A stretch of DNA of 35,518 nucleotides, taken from the NCBI GenBank assembly GCA_020253595.1, contig JADCBH010000079.1, forward strand, positions 1 to 35,518, in the 5' to 3' direction. Below are positions 7,280-14,414 of the stretch, piece by piece. The DNA comes from Brevundimonas sp. (GTDB lineage: Bacteria > Pseudomonadota > Alphaproteobacteria > Caulobacterales > Caulobacteraceae). The number at the start of each line of letters is the position of its first letter. Within the stretch, counting starts at the first letter, position 1. The notes below the pieces were generated by a model. That model was not told the origin of the DNA. It saw nothing but the letters and a program-made list of their open reading frames with translations, and searched no databases. The position numbers were made by a program, and so were the translations under genes.

Positions 7280-7807
7280 CTACCGAAAGGTCCAGGTCGT
7301 CAGCAAGGCGATTGCGTTGACTAGCGCATGCAAGGTCACGACCACGAAGTAGCCGCCAAGACCGTCGCCGCGACGGGTCCAGTTCAACTGGATTGTAGCC
7401 ATGAGGGCGAAGAAGGGTGCCACGAGGAGAGAACCGAGCACGAGGCCGTGAAGGGGAACGCTAAGCACCACGACCGCCGACACGGCGATCCAGCCGGGCC
7501 AGCGGAGCCGGACCGAGACGAGCCATACGATAAAGGCCACGAGCGCGCTCTCGATCAGGGGAGCAAAGACGAGCGCAGACAGAATACGGACGGCGTCGAT
7601 GTCCCCGATCGCGCCGCTGAAGCCCTCGAGCGGATCGTTGTTCATGACGTCCGTTGTCAAGGCAAAGAGGACGAGAAGCGGGATGATCGACAGGCGGGCG
7701 AAGATCACGCCGTAAACGATGGTAAGTCCCCAGCGGTGCGAGCGACCGGTTAGGTCGCGCCAGACTCCGCGCCAACCCTTGGCCGTGTCGTTCGCGCTAT
7801 CGCTCAC
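7280..7807 (-). CDS. CPBP/ABI-like membrane protein
   Basis: This 175-residue integral membrane protein has about five helices. Three segments recall the CPBP (ABI, Rce1-like) intramembrane protease family: FAPLIESALVAF where the family has its Glu-Glu motif, SVPLHG corresponding to the Phe/x3-His motif, and LHALVNAI matching HxxxN. The first motif here has Glu-Ser rather than Glu-Glu, so the catalytic pair may be incomplete. The start codon is GTG, and the sequence GTGA overlaps the stop of the upstream cyclopropane synthase-type gene, so translation is probably coupled. Activity is not established; it may be a protease, a pseudoprotease or a prenyl-protein-processing relative. Confidence 0.7.
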   Translation of the reverse strand: MSDSANDTAKGWRGVWRDLTGRSHRWGLTIVYGVIFARLSIIPLLVLFALTTDVMNNDPLEGFSGAIGDIDAVRILSALVFAPLIESALVAFIVWLVSVRLRWPGWIAVSAVVVLSVPLHGLVLGSLLVAPFFALMATIQLNWTRRGDGLGGYFVVVTLHALVNAIALLTTWTFR

Positions 7808-9117
7808 GAATACAGACTGGCCCGATCCAGTGGGATGCCACTAGGCCCCGCACGCCGACGTTGGGCGACCGTCTGATAGACGAGGATGGACCCGCGCTCG
7901 AAGCCTTTGGCGCACATGGCGAAGAAGATCAGCCACAGCCGCGTCCGCTCCTCTCCGACCATCGCCACCGCCTCGTCGTGCCGGGCCATGAGGCGGCGCG
8001 ACCATTCCGCCGTTGTCCGCTGGAAGTGTTCGCGCAGATCCTCAACGTCCAGAACCTCGAAGCCCAGCCGGCCGAGGTTGGTCACCGTCATGCCGATGGT
8101 GTCCAGTTCTCCGCCCGGGAAGATGAACCGGCTGATCGCCCGCGTCGCATGGGTCTGGGGCGCGATATTGGCCGGATCGCTGCCGCCCCGCCGCACCGAC
8201 GCCTGGTGGAAATACAGGCCCCCGGGCTTCAGCAGGCGTTTCATCTCCAGAAAGTGCCGGTCGTGGTTGGCGAAGCCGACATGCTCGAACATCTCGACCT
8301 GGCTGATGGCGTCGAAGTGCTCGGTCATGTCGAGGTCGCGGTAGTCGCGCAGTTCCAGCGTGATCTTGTCCGTCAGGCCCTGCCGCTCGACCTTGGCCCG
8401 CGCAAACGCCAGCTGCTCTTCGGACAAGGTCACACCGTGAACCGTAACGCCGTAGTGCTGCGCCGCCCAGCATGACAGCCCGCCCCAGCCGCATCCGACA
8501 TCGAGCAGTTTCTGCCCCGGCTTGAGGTGCAGCTTCCGGCAAATCAGGTCCAGCTTCTGGATCTGGGCCTCTTCCAGCGAGGTCCCGTCGTCCGCGTAGT
8601 AGGCGCTGGAATAGACCATCTCGGGATCGAGAAAGAGCCCGTAGAAGTCGTTGCCGACGTCGTAGTGGAAGGAGATGAAGTCTTTGTCCCGACGCGCAGC
8701 CTTGTCCTGGCGCTGCCCGGCCATTCCCTCGACGTCATAAGCGGCGTCGACGCTGCGGGTCTTTCCGCCCATCAGGAAGGGGATCAACTCGCGCGCGATC
8801 AGGCTCTTGTCTACGCGGCGGGGCAGGTGAACAGCGCGGCCGTGGTCCCAGCGACCGGACGCCTCCAGCGGACTGCCGCCCTCGATGCGCACGTCACCGG
8901 CTCCATAAAGCTCGAACAGCGTCATCAGGCTGGGCTTGAGCAGAAGCCGCCGCACCGCGCCCGGGTCTGTCAGGACAATGCGGATGTCGTCCCTTGCGCC
9001 GGGCCCCAGCGGCAGGACCTCGCCGGTCCAGAGCTGGAGCGACAGATCGGCCTGCAAATGCTTGGCGACATGCGAAGCGATCCGTCGCGCGGCCTGGACC
9101 CTGCGGTCTTCGGTCAT
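7804..9117 (-). CDS. cfa: Cyclopropane-fatty-acyl-phospholipid synthase family methyltransferase
   Basis: CFA synthases transfer a methylene from S-adenosylmethionine to the cis double bond of membrane phospholipid acyl chains. The protein has 437 residues. An N-terminal lipid-interaction region (about 1-150) is followed by KDFISFHYDVGNDFYGLFLD, the typical entry to the catalytic domain. The SAM-binding site is LLDVGCGWGGLSCWAAQHYG. Further conserved parts are AISQVEMFEHVG, RFIFPGGELDTI and the C-terminal FFAMCAKGFERG. It begins 7 nt after pgsA, which makes phospholipid head groups, so the two membrane-lipid genes are probably co-expressed. Its end overlaps the next membrane-protein gene by 4 nt. 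Exact substrate within the CFA/Mma family is uncertain. Confidence 0.92.
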   Translation of the reverse strand: MTEDRRVQAARRIASHVAKHLQADLSLQLWTGEVLPLGPGARDDIRIVLTDPGAVRRLLLKPSLMTLFELYGAGDVRIEGGSPLEASGRWDHGRAVHLPRRVDKSLIARELIPFLMGGKTRSVDAAYDVEGMAGQRQDKAARRDKDFISFHYDVGNDFYGLFLDPEMVYSSAYYADDGTSLEEAQIQKLDLICRKLHLKPGQKLLDVGCGWGGLSCWAAQHYGVTVHGVTLSEEQLAFARAKVERQGLTDKITLELRDYRDLDMTEHFDAISQVEMFEHVGFANHDRHFLEMKRLLKPGGLYFHQASVRRGGSDPANIAPQTHATRAISRFIFPGGELDTIGMTVTNLGRLGFEVLDVEDLREHFQRTTAEWSRRLMARHDEAVAMVGEERTRLWLIFFAMCAKGFERGSILVYQTVAQRRRAGPSGIPLDRASLYS

Positions 9118-9124
9118 GCCGGGC

Positions 9125-9763
9125 TCAATCCTCGGGTTCAGCCAGCGAGCGGCGAGCGGTGTCGAAATACTGCCAGCCGGTCCAGACCGTGGCGATGGCG
9201 GCGAACCAGATCAGGGTGTCCGCGAACAGCTGGAACCAGGGCAGGTAATCGAACTCCAGCCCGAAGCCGTCCCAGTTTCGCGCGAACAGCTGGGCACCCA
9301 GCGCCACCAACTGGACTGTCGTCTTCCACTTGGCCAGCGTCGTGACTTCCAGGGTTACCCGCCCGGCGACGGTTTCGCGCAGCGCTGAGACAGCGAACTC
9401 CCGGAACAGGATCAGGCCGCAAGGAATGGCGATCTGCGGCACGCTGCCGGACGTCAGGACGCCCAGAATAGCCCCGGTCACCAGCACCTTGTCGGCGATG
9501 GGGTCCAGAATCGCGCCCCAGCGGGTCGTGGCGTTCCATCGCCGCGCCAGATAGCCGTCGATCCAGTCCGTCGAGGCAGCCACGACGAAGATATAGAAGG
9601 CTGCACGATACAGGCCGAACTGATCTTCGGGGCTCAGATAGGACGACAGGATCGGTACCCCGCCAGTCGCTCCCGCCAGGATCAGGAACATCACCACCCC
9701 GGCGATCAGACGCAGACCGGTCAGGATGTTGGGGATCGGATTGGCGCGGTGGGCGTGGGACAT
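9125..9763 (-). CDS. pgsA: CDP-diacylglycerol-glycerol-3-phosphate 3-phosphatidyltransferase
   Basis: PgsA makes phosphatidylglycerol phosphate from CDP-diacylglycerol and glycerol-3-phosphate in the inner membrane, the committed step to phosphatidylglycerol and cardiolipin. From ATG 9763 the protein has 212 residues and starts MSHAHRANPIPNILTGLRLI, the usual PgsA opening. The CDP-alcohol phosphatidyltransferase signature DGx2ARx8Gx3Dx3D is complete: DG-YL-AR, then eight residues to G, then AIL-D-PIA-D. An AAGG stands 5 nt before this ATG, while an in-frame ATG at 9799 lacks a ribosome site and adds residues outside the family. Proximity to uvrC on the same strand is a recurrent proteobacterial arrangement. 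Confidence 0.95.
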   Translation of the reverse strand: MSHAHRANPIPNILTGLRLIAGVVMFLILAGATGGVPILSSYLSPEDQFGLYRAAFYIFVVAASTDWIDGYLARRWNATTRWGAILDPIADKVLVTGAILGVLTSGSVPQIAIPCGLILFREFAVSALRETVAGRVTLEVTTLAKWKTTVQLVALGAQLFARNWDGFGLEFDYLPWFQLFADTLIWFAAIATVWTGWQYFDTARRSLAEPED

Positions 9764-9826
9764 GGGGGCCTTCAGGACTGTCAGGATGGCAAATGCCATG
9801 CTTTGCCGCGCGAGGCGAACGCCAGA

Positions 9827-10453
9827 TCAGTCAAGGGTTTCGAAACGGGGCTCTTCGGTCAACACCCGCAGCACGCCGTCGGCGATTCCAAAATGGACGC
9901 CGCTCAGGGCCAGGGCTCCTGCGGCCTCGCGCTCAGCAATCCAGGGGAAGGTGCGCAGGTTCTCCAGCGAAAGGCGGACGACTGCCTCCTCAGTCAGCTG
10001 CTCCACCTCTTCCGGCGCGCAGGCCTCAGCGACGCGCCGCACGACTGGCGCGCCCTGCTGAACCCACGGCGCGACAAAATCCTGACAGTTGGCCGGCGCG
10101 CCGTGGACCATGGCGCTAACTCCCCCGCACTGGGCATGGCCCATCACCATGATGCGACGGACGCCCAGCACCTTCACTCCGAACTCCAGCGCCGCCGAGA
10201 CGCCATGCAGTTGCCCGTCCGGCTGATAGGGCGGGACCAGATTGGCGACATTTCGCACCACGAACAGCTGTCCGGGCGCGGTATCGAAGATCAGTGCCGG
10301 GTCGGCGCGGCTGTCTGAACAGGCGACGACCAGGGTGTGGGGCTTCTGGCCCTCGACGGCCAGCGCCTCGTACTGGGCCCGGGCTTCGGGCCAGTGACCT
10401 TCACGAAAGCGCCGATATCCGGCGAGCAGGGCAGCTTGGGAGTGTTGGGGCAT
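9827..10453 (-). CDS. Beta-class carbonic anhydrase
   Basis: This enzyme interconverts CO2 and bicarbonate, supplying bicarbonate for carboxylations such as fatty acid synthesis. The 208-residue protein contains the full beta-class zinc site: C45, with the catalytic dyad D47/R49, in VVACSDSRADP, and H106 and C109 in VMGHAQCGGVSAM. The motif FVVRNVANLVPPY is also characteristic of plant-type beta-carbonic anhydrases. It starts 9 nt after the stop of the upstream YdeI-like gene, so the two are probably in one transcript. The ribosome site is weak. Length and motifs are normal and nothing appears truncated. Confidence 0.95.
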   Translation of the reverse strand: MPQHSQAALLAGYRRFREGHWPEARAQYEALAVEGQKPHTLVVACSDSRADPALIFDTAPGQLFVVRNVANLVPPYQPDGQLHGVSAALEFGVKVLGVRRIMVMGHAQCGGVSAMVHGAPANCQDFVAPWVQQGAPVVRRVAEACAPEEVEQLTEEAVVRLSLENLRTFPWIAEREAAGALALSGVHFGIADGVLRVLTEEPRFETLD

Positions 10454-10462
10454 GGGCGGTTG

Positions 10463-10771
10463 CTACCGACTGTGGCCCTTCCCATCAATCAAAACGGCTT
10501 GCTGCCAGCGACCGGGGGCTTTGTCCGTGCGGTGAATGCAGCCCGGCCAGCAGCACGGCCGGGTCTTGCCCTCGCGCAGCTCCTCCAACGCCCGTTCAAT
10601 GCGCCGCTCTCGGGTCGCGGCCCGCTTGGCGTCCTCGATCCAGCAGATGAACTCGTTCCGGCCCAGCGGTGTCAGGCCTTGCCAGAGGCCGAGACCACCG
10701 GCGTCCGAGCGCAGGGCGAGCTCAAGATCCGCAGGCACCGCATGAACCACGCCTTGCGCCAGCTCAGTCAT
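10463..10771 (-). CDS. YdeI/OmpD-associated family small protein
   Basis: The product has 102 residues. Its centre, LGRNEFICWIEDAKRAATRERRIERALEEL, fits the C-terminal block of the YdeI/OmpD-associated (OmdA) family, in which a loop is followed by W-I-E-x-A-K and R-x-x-R-I-x-x. A Cys cluster, RPCCWPGCIHR, follows. GGAGG stands 6 nt before the ATG. It lies 37 nt after uvrC and 9 nt before the carbonic anhydrase on the same strand. The family has been linked to resistance to peptides and bacteriocins in enterobacteria, but that role cannot be transferred here with any certainty. Confidence 0.75.
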   Translation of the reverse strand: MTELAQGVVHAVPADLELALRSDAGGLGLWQGLTPLGRNEFICWIEDAKRAATRERRIERALEELREGKTRPCCWPGCIHRTDKAPGRWQQAVLIDGKGHSR

Positions 10772-10807
10772 CCCATGCCTCCGGGCACCAGGCCGTCCGC
10801 CGACATC

Positions 10808-12712
10808 CTAACTCCGTATTGCGGGACGGAAGAAGCCATGAATGCGCTCGGCCAGCGCCTGGTTCACGCCTTCGACCTTGATCAGGTCCGCGACAGAGGC
10901 CCGCGACACCCCCTTGGCCGAGCCGAAGGCGTGCAGCAAGGCGCGTTTGCGGCCCGGTCCCACGCCCTCGATCTCGTCGAGCGGGTTCTTCTTGATGTCC
11001 ATGGCCCGGCGTTTGGCGTGGGCCCCGTTGGCGAAGCGGTGTGCCTCGTCGCGCAGTCGCTGGATGTAGTAGAGGGCCGGTGATTTCAGCGGCAGCATGA
11101 ACGGCGGCTTGCCCGACACGAAGAACCGCTCCAGCCCGGCGTCCCTGTCAGGCCCCTTGGCCACCCCGACCGCCAGGATGTCCTCCAGCCCGAGATCAGC
11201 CAGCACGGCCTGAACTTCCGCAAGCTGACCGGCCCCACCGTCGATCAACAAAAGGTCGGGCCGCACGACCTCCTCGGTCCCCTCCTCTTCGTCCTTGACC
11301 AGACGCGAGAAGCGGCGGCGCATGACCTCGCGCATCATTCCGTAGTCGTCGCCGGGGGTCAGGTCCGTGCCCTTGATGTTGAACTTGCGGTACTGCGATT
11401 TCTGGAACCCCTCGGGGCCAGCGACAATCATGCCGCCCACGGCGTTCGAACCCTGGATGTGGGCGTTGTCATAGACCTCGATGCGCTCGGGTCGGCTCTC
11501 CAGCCCCAGGGCCTCGCAGACCTCATCAAGGATCTTTGACTGAGCCGAGCTCTCGGCCAGTTTCCTGCCCAGCGCCTCGCGCGCGTTGGTCAGGGCGTGG
11601 TCGACCAGGCCCTTGCGGTCGCCGCGCATCGGCCGCTCGATAGAGACGACGCGGCGGCCGTCCACCGTCCGGGCCTTCATCGAGAAGGCCTCTTCCAGCA
11701 GTTCCTTCTCGAACGGCACGACATTGGACAGGATCAGGCGCGGGACCGGCTTGTCCTCATAGAACTGCCCCAGGAACGCCGACAGGATCTCCGGATCGGA
11801 GTCCGATTTGTCCACGCGCGGGAAATAGGCCCGCCCGCCCCAGTTCTGGCCGCTTCGATAGAAGAACACCTGCACGCAGGCCTGACCACCCTGCGAGAAA
11901 AGGGCGAAAACGTCGGCCTCGGCGACACCGTCGGCGTTGACCGAGGACTCCATCGAAATTGCAGACAGCGCCCGAATCCTATCCCGGACCCGGGCCGCCT
12001 GTTCGAAGTCCATGCGCTCAGCCGCCTCGGTCATCTCCTTGGATAGCCGACCGATGACGGCGCGAGACTTTCCCCTCAGGAACAGCGACGCCTCTTCGAC
12101 CAGGTCGCCGTAGTCCTGCAGCGAGATCAGGCCAGTGCAGGGGGCAGAGCACCGCTTGATCTGGTGCAGCATGCAGGGGCGGGTGCGGGTCTCGTAGACA
12201 CTGTCCGAGCAGGATCGCAGAAGAAACGCCTTCTGCAGCGTCGTCAGCGTCCGGTTGACCGCCCAGGTCGAAGCGAAGGGCCCGAAATAGTCGCCGGGCG
12301 TCGTATGAGCTCCGCGATGCTTCCTGACCTGGGGCGCGCGATGGTCCTTGCGGATCATCAGCTCGGCGAAGGACTTGTCGTCCCTCAGCACCACGTTGAA
12401 GCGCGGCTTCAGCTTCTTGATGAAGTTGGATTCCAGCAGCAGGGCCTCGGTCTCCGAGGCCGTGACCACCAGCTCCATCGCGCGCGTCAGCGAGACCATC
12501 AGGCCGATGCGCTGGGTGTGGAACCGCCCCTGGGCGTACTGCAGGATGCGCTTCTTCAGGGACTTGGCCTTGCCGACGTAAAGGCAGGTCCCATCCTCGC
12601 CATACATGCGATAGACGCCCGGCTTGTCGGGCGCACGCTTCGCCTCGTCGCGGATCAGGTCGGCGGCGACCAGCGTGGCGTCCGGTTCGAGGATGGGCGT
12701 GTCGGAAGGCAT
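10808..12712 (-). CDS. uvrC: Excinuclease ABC subunit C
   Basis: UvrC makes both incisions around a lesion during nucleotide excision repair, acting with UvrA and UvrB. The 634-residue product has the full domain order: a GIY-YIG nuclease near the N-terminus (KPGVYRMYGEDGTCLYVGKA), a UVR coiled-coil that binds UvrB (EAAERMDFEQAARVRDRI), the RNase-H-like 5'-incision domain (RIEVYDNAHIQGSNAVGG, then LLLIDGGAGQL), and two C-terminal helix-hairpin-helix motifs (IEGVGPGRKRALLHAFGS and IKVEGVNQALAERI). I chose ATG 12712; an in-frame TTG at 12721 would add only three residues. It is the first gene of the minus-strand run and is divergent from rplU. Confidence 0.97.
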   Translation of the reverse strand: MPSDTPILEPDATLVAADLIRDEAKRAPDKPGVYRMYGEDGTCLYVGKAKSLKKRILQYAQGRFHTQRIGLMVSLTRAMELVVTASETEALLLESNFIKKLKPRFNVVLRDDKSFAELMIRKDHRAPQVRKHRGAHTTPGDYFGPFASTWAVNRTLTTLQKAFLLRSCSDSVYETRTRPCMLHQIKRCSAPCTGLISLQDYGDLVEEASLFLRGKSRAVIGRLSKEMTEAAERMDFEQAARVRDRIRALSAISMESSVNADGVAEADVFALFSQGGQACVQVFFYRSGQNWGGRAYFPRVDKSDSDPEILSAFLGQFYEDKPVPRLILSNVVPFEKELLEEAFSMKARTVDGRRVVSIERPMRGDRKGLVDHALTNAREALGRKLAESSAQSKILDEVCEALGLESRPERIEVYDNAHIQGSNAVGGMIVAGPEGFQKSQYRKFNIKGTDLTPGDDYGMMREVMRRRFSRLVKDEEEGTEEVVRPDLLLIDGGAGQLAEVQAVLADLGLEDILAVGVAKGPDRDAGLERFFVSGKPPFMLPLKSPALYYIQRLRDEAHRFANGAHAKRRAMDIKKNPLDEIEGVGPGRKRALLHAFGSAKGVSRASVADLIKVEGVNQALAERIHGFFRPAIRS

Positions 12713-12771
12713 CAGGGGCAATATAGGGGTAGTCGAAGCCGCGTCACGGCCCCGAAACCGGGCCTTTCGCG

Positions 12772-12800
12772 TTGACTCTGTCCCGCCTCTTGTCTATGTC
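12772..12800 (+). promoter_or_regulatory. Predicted promoter of rplU-rpmA
   Basis: TTGACT (12772-12777), a 17-nt spacer and TATGTC (12795-12800) form a good sigma-70-type promoter about 70 nt upstream of rplU. It predicts transcription starting near 12807, immediately before the leader hairpin. Confidence 0.6.
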
Positions 12801-12809
12801 GCCGCTCTT

Positions 12810-12846
12810 CGCCCGCGGGGGGTCCTCCGGCGGGCGCATTCTTTTT
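12810..12846 (+). promoter_or_regulatory. rplU leader hairpin followed by a U-run
   Basis: A perfect 7-bp stem CGCCCGC/GCGGGCG (12810-12816 with 12830-12836), whose interior GGGGG/CCTCC can also pair, is followed by CATTCTTTTT. The form is that of an intrinsic terminator, but it sits in the leader between promoter and start codon. It may be an attenuator for the L21-L27 operon or a 5'-end stabilising hairpin. Ribosomal protein operons with leader control are known; this particular element is inferred. Confidence 0.55.
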
Positions 12847-12868
12847 CGCGTTAAGCCGAGGCCTCAAC

Positions 12869-13372
12869 ATGTACGCGGTGATCAAAACCGGCGGCAAGCA
12901 GTACCGGGTTCAACCGGGCGACACCATCGTGGTCGAGAAGCTCGACGGCGAGGCCGGCGAGGCCGTGAACTTCGGCGAAGTCCTGATGCTGGGCGGCGAC
13001 AAGGGCGTCACCGTCGGTGCGCCGCTGATCGACGGTGCCGCAGTGGCCGCCACCCTGATCGAGACCCGCAAGGGCGAGAAGGTCAAGATCTTCAAGAAAA
13101 CCCGCCGTCAGGGCTACCGCCGCACGCGCGGTCATCGCCAGATGGAATCGGTCCTGCGCATCACTGGCATCGAAGGTGCCGGCGAGAAGGCCAAGTGGGA
13201 CGGCAAGGTCGAACTGCTGACCAAGGCTGAAATCAACGCCCGCGCCCGTGGCCTTGCTCCCCGCGTGGAAGCCGCCCCGGCCGAAGAGGCTCCGAAGGCC
13301 GTCGCCAAGAAGGCTCCGGCCAAGAAGGCTGCCGCCAAGACCGAAACCGCCGCTTCGTCCGACGAAGCCTAA
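12869..13372 (+). CDS. rplU: 50S ribosomal protein L21
   Basis: L21 is a 23S rRNA-binding protein of the large subunit. The product starts [20 protein letters not shown], the invariant L21 opening, and includes [20 protein letters not shown] with the family's RNA-binding signature. The canonical domain ends at about residue 105. The remaining ~60 residues form an Ala/Lys/Glu-rich tail ([19 protein letters not shown]), making 167 residues in all, an extension seen in several alphaproteobacteria. GAGG stands 7 nt before the ATG. It is followed by rpmA, the standard pairing. Confidence 0.98.
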   Translation: MYAVIKTGGKQYRVQPGDTIVVEKLDGEAGEAVNFGEVLMLGGDKGVTVGAPLIDGAAVAATLIETRKGEKVKIFKKTRRQGYRRTRGHRQMESVLRITGIEGAGEKAKWDGKVELLTKAEINARARGLAPRVEAAPAEEAPKAVAKKAPAKKAAAKTETAASSDEA

Positions 13373-13387
13373 GCACTGAAGACGTAA

Positions 13388-13399
13388 GGGAGCGCTCCC
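13388..13399 (+). promoter_or_regulatory. 12-bp palindrome holding the rpmA ribosome-binding site
   Basis: GGGAGCGCTCCC is a perfect palindrome ending directly at the rpmA ATG. Its 5' half is the Shine-Dalgarno sequence (AAGGGAG), so a small hairpin (GGGA/TCCC, loop GCGC) could mask the ribosome site unless ribosomes leaving rplU, 15 nt upstream, open it. This is inference from sequence. Confidence 0.4.
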
Positions 13400-13684
13400 A
13401 TGGCACACAAGAAATCCGGCGGTTCGTCGCGCAACGGTCGCGACTCAGAATCCAAGCGCCTTGGCGTGAAGAAGTTCGGCGGCGAGCGCGTGCTGGCCGG
13501 CAACATCCTCGTGCGTCAGCGCGGCACCAAGTTCCACCCGGGCACGAACGTCGGCCTGGGTCGTGACCACACCCTGTTCGCCACGGCGACCGGCGCGGTG
13601 CAGTTCCAGACCAAACGTGGCGGCCGCTGTTACGTATCGATCATTCCGGCGAACGACGACCAGCAGGCGCTCGCCGCCGAGTAA
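13400..13684 (+). CDS. rpmA: 50S ribosomal protein L27
   Basis: L27 contacts the peptidyl-transferase centre of the 50S subunit. The 94-residue protein begins [20 protein letters not shown] and has [19 protein letters not shown], which are diagnostic. The N-terminus directly exposes AHKKSGG, as in proteobacteria, without the cleaved extension of Firmicutes. It lies 27 nt behind rplU with a strong AAGGGAG ribosome site, and the operon ends at a terminator at about 13757-13787. Confidence 0.98.
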   Translation: MAHKKSGGSSRNGRDSESKRLGVKKFGGERVLAGNILVRQRGTKFHPGTNVGLGRDHTLFATATGAVQFQTKRGGRCYVSIIPANDDQQALAAE

Positions 13685-13756
13685 CGCGAAACCGGCCTTC
13701 GGATCGCGTTGCTCTCCTCCAGAAAGCAGCCGATCCGGACCAAGGGAAGTATTCCG

Positions 13757-13787
13757 CGGGGAGTCTGGATCACCAGGCTCCCCGTTT
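13757..13787 (+). terminator. Intrinsic terminator after rplU-rpmA
   Basis: A 12-bp stem (13757-13768 with 13773-13784, one T-G wobble) CGGGGAGTCTGG / CCAGGCTCCCCG with loop ATCA is followed by TTTGCG. It lies 72 nt after the rpmA stop and is a good rho-independent terminator, although its T-run is short. Confidence 0.75.
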
Positions 13788-13859
13788 GCGTTCCCCGCCT
13801 CGAAGTCCGCCCGAGCCCTTCCCCAAGGAGGCAGACACGTCATCAGGCGAGGACGGTCC

Positions 13860-14408
13860 ATGTGCGTCATTGAAACCTCTCCGGTCGTGGAGACCCGGCG
13901 GCTGCTGCTGCGGTCGCCCGGCCCCCAGGACATTCCCGCGATCGCGCGGTTGGCCAACGATCCCGACATCGCGCGCATGACCTGCCGCATGCCTCACCCC
14001 TTCGGTCAGGGGGATGCGGAGGACTTCGTCGTCCAGGTCGCCGCCCAGGACCCGGCCCGCGCCGCCACCTTCCTAATCGAGCACGAGGACCAAGGCCCTG
14101 TGGGCGTTCTAGGCATGTTCGAGGACGCGGCCAATCCGTTGGGAGAGGGCGCTCCGGAGACCGGGTACTGGATCGGCCGTCAGTTCTGGGGCCGGGGCTT
14201 CGCCACCGAGGCTCTAGAAGGCGCACTCGTCTGGGCCGGCAAGCGGTGGAAGCGTCGTGCCCTGCTCGCCGGTCACTTCGCCGACAATCCGGCCTCGGGC
14301 CGGGTGCTGGAAAAGGCGGGCTTTCTCTACACTGGCGAGACGCGCAAACGCTTCAGCCGGGCCCGCAGCACGCCGGTCGACACGCGGATGATGGTCTGGC
14401 TGGCGTAA
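13860..14408 (+). CDS. GNAT-family N-acetyltransferase (RimJ/RimL type)
   Basis: This 182-residue protein belongs to the GNAT acetyltransferases of the RimJ/RimL-like group. VETRRLLLRSPGPQDIPAIA is their typical first strand, and TGYWIGRQFWGRGFATEALE contains the acetyl-CoA pyrophosphate-binding loop (Q/R-x-x-G-x-G/A, here GRGFAT). NPASGRVLEKAGFLYTGE is the conserved last motif. The chosen ATG has GAGGA 6 nt upstream. It lies alone after the rplU-rpmA terminator and converges on the M20 gene with only 6 nt between stop codons. The acceptor could be a protein N-terminus or a small molecule and is not identifiable. Confidence 0.9.
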   Translation: MCVIETSPVVETRRLLLRSPGPQDIPAIARLANDPDIARMTCRMPHPFGQGDAEDFVVQVAAQDPARAATFLIEHEDQGPVGVLGMFEDAANPLGEGAPETGYWIGRQFWGRGFATEALEGALVWAGKRWKRRALLAGHFADNPASGRVLEKAGFLYTGETRKRFSRARSTPVDTRMMVWLA

Positions 14409-14414
14409 TGCCCG

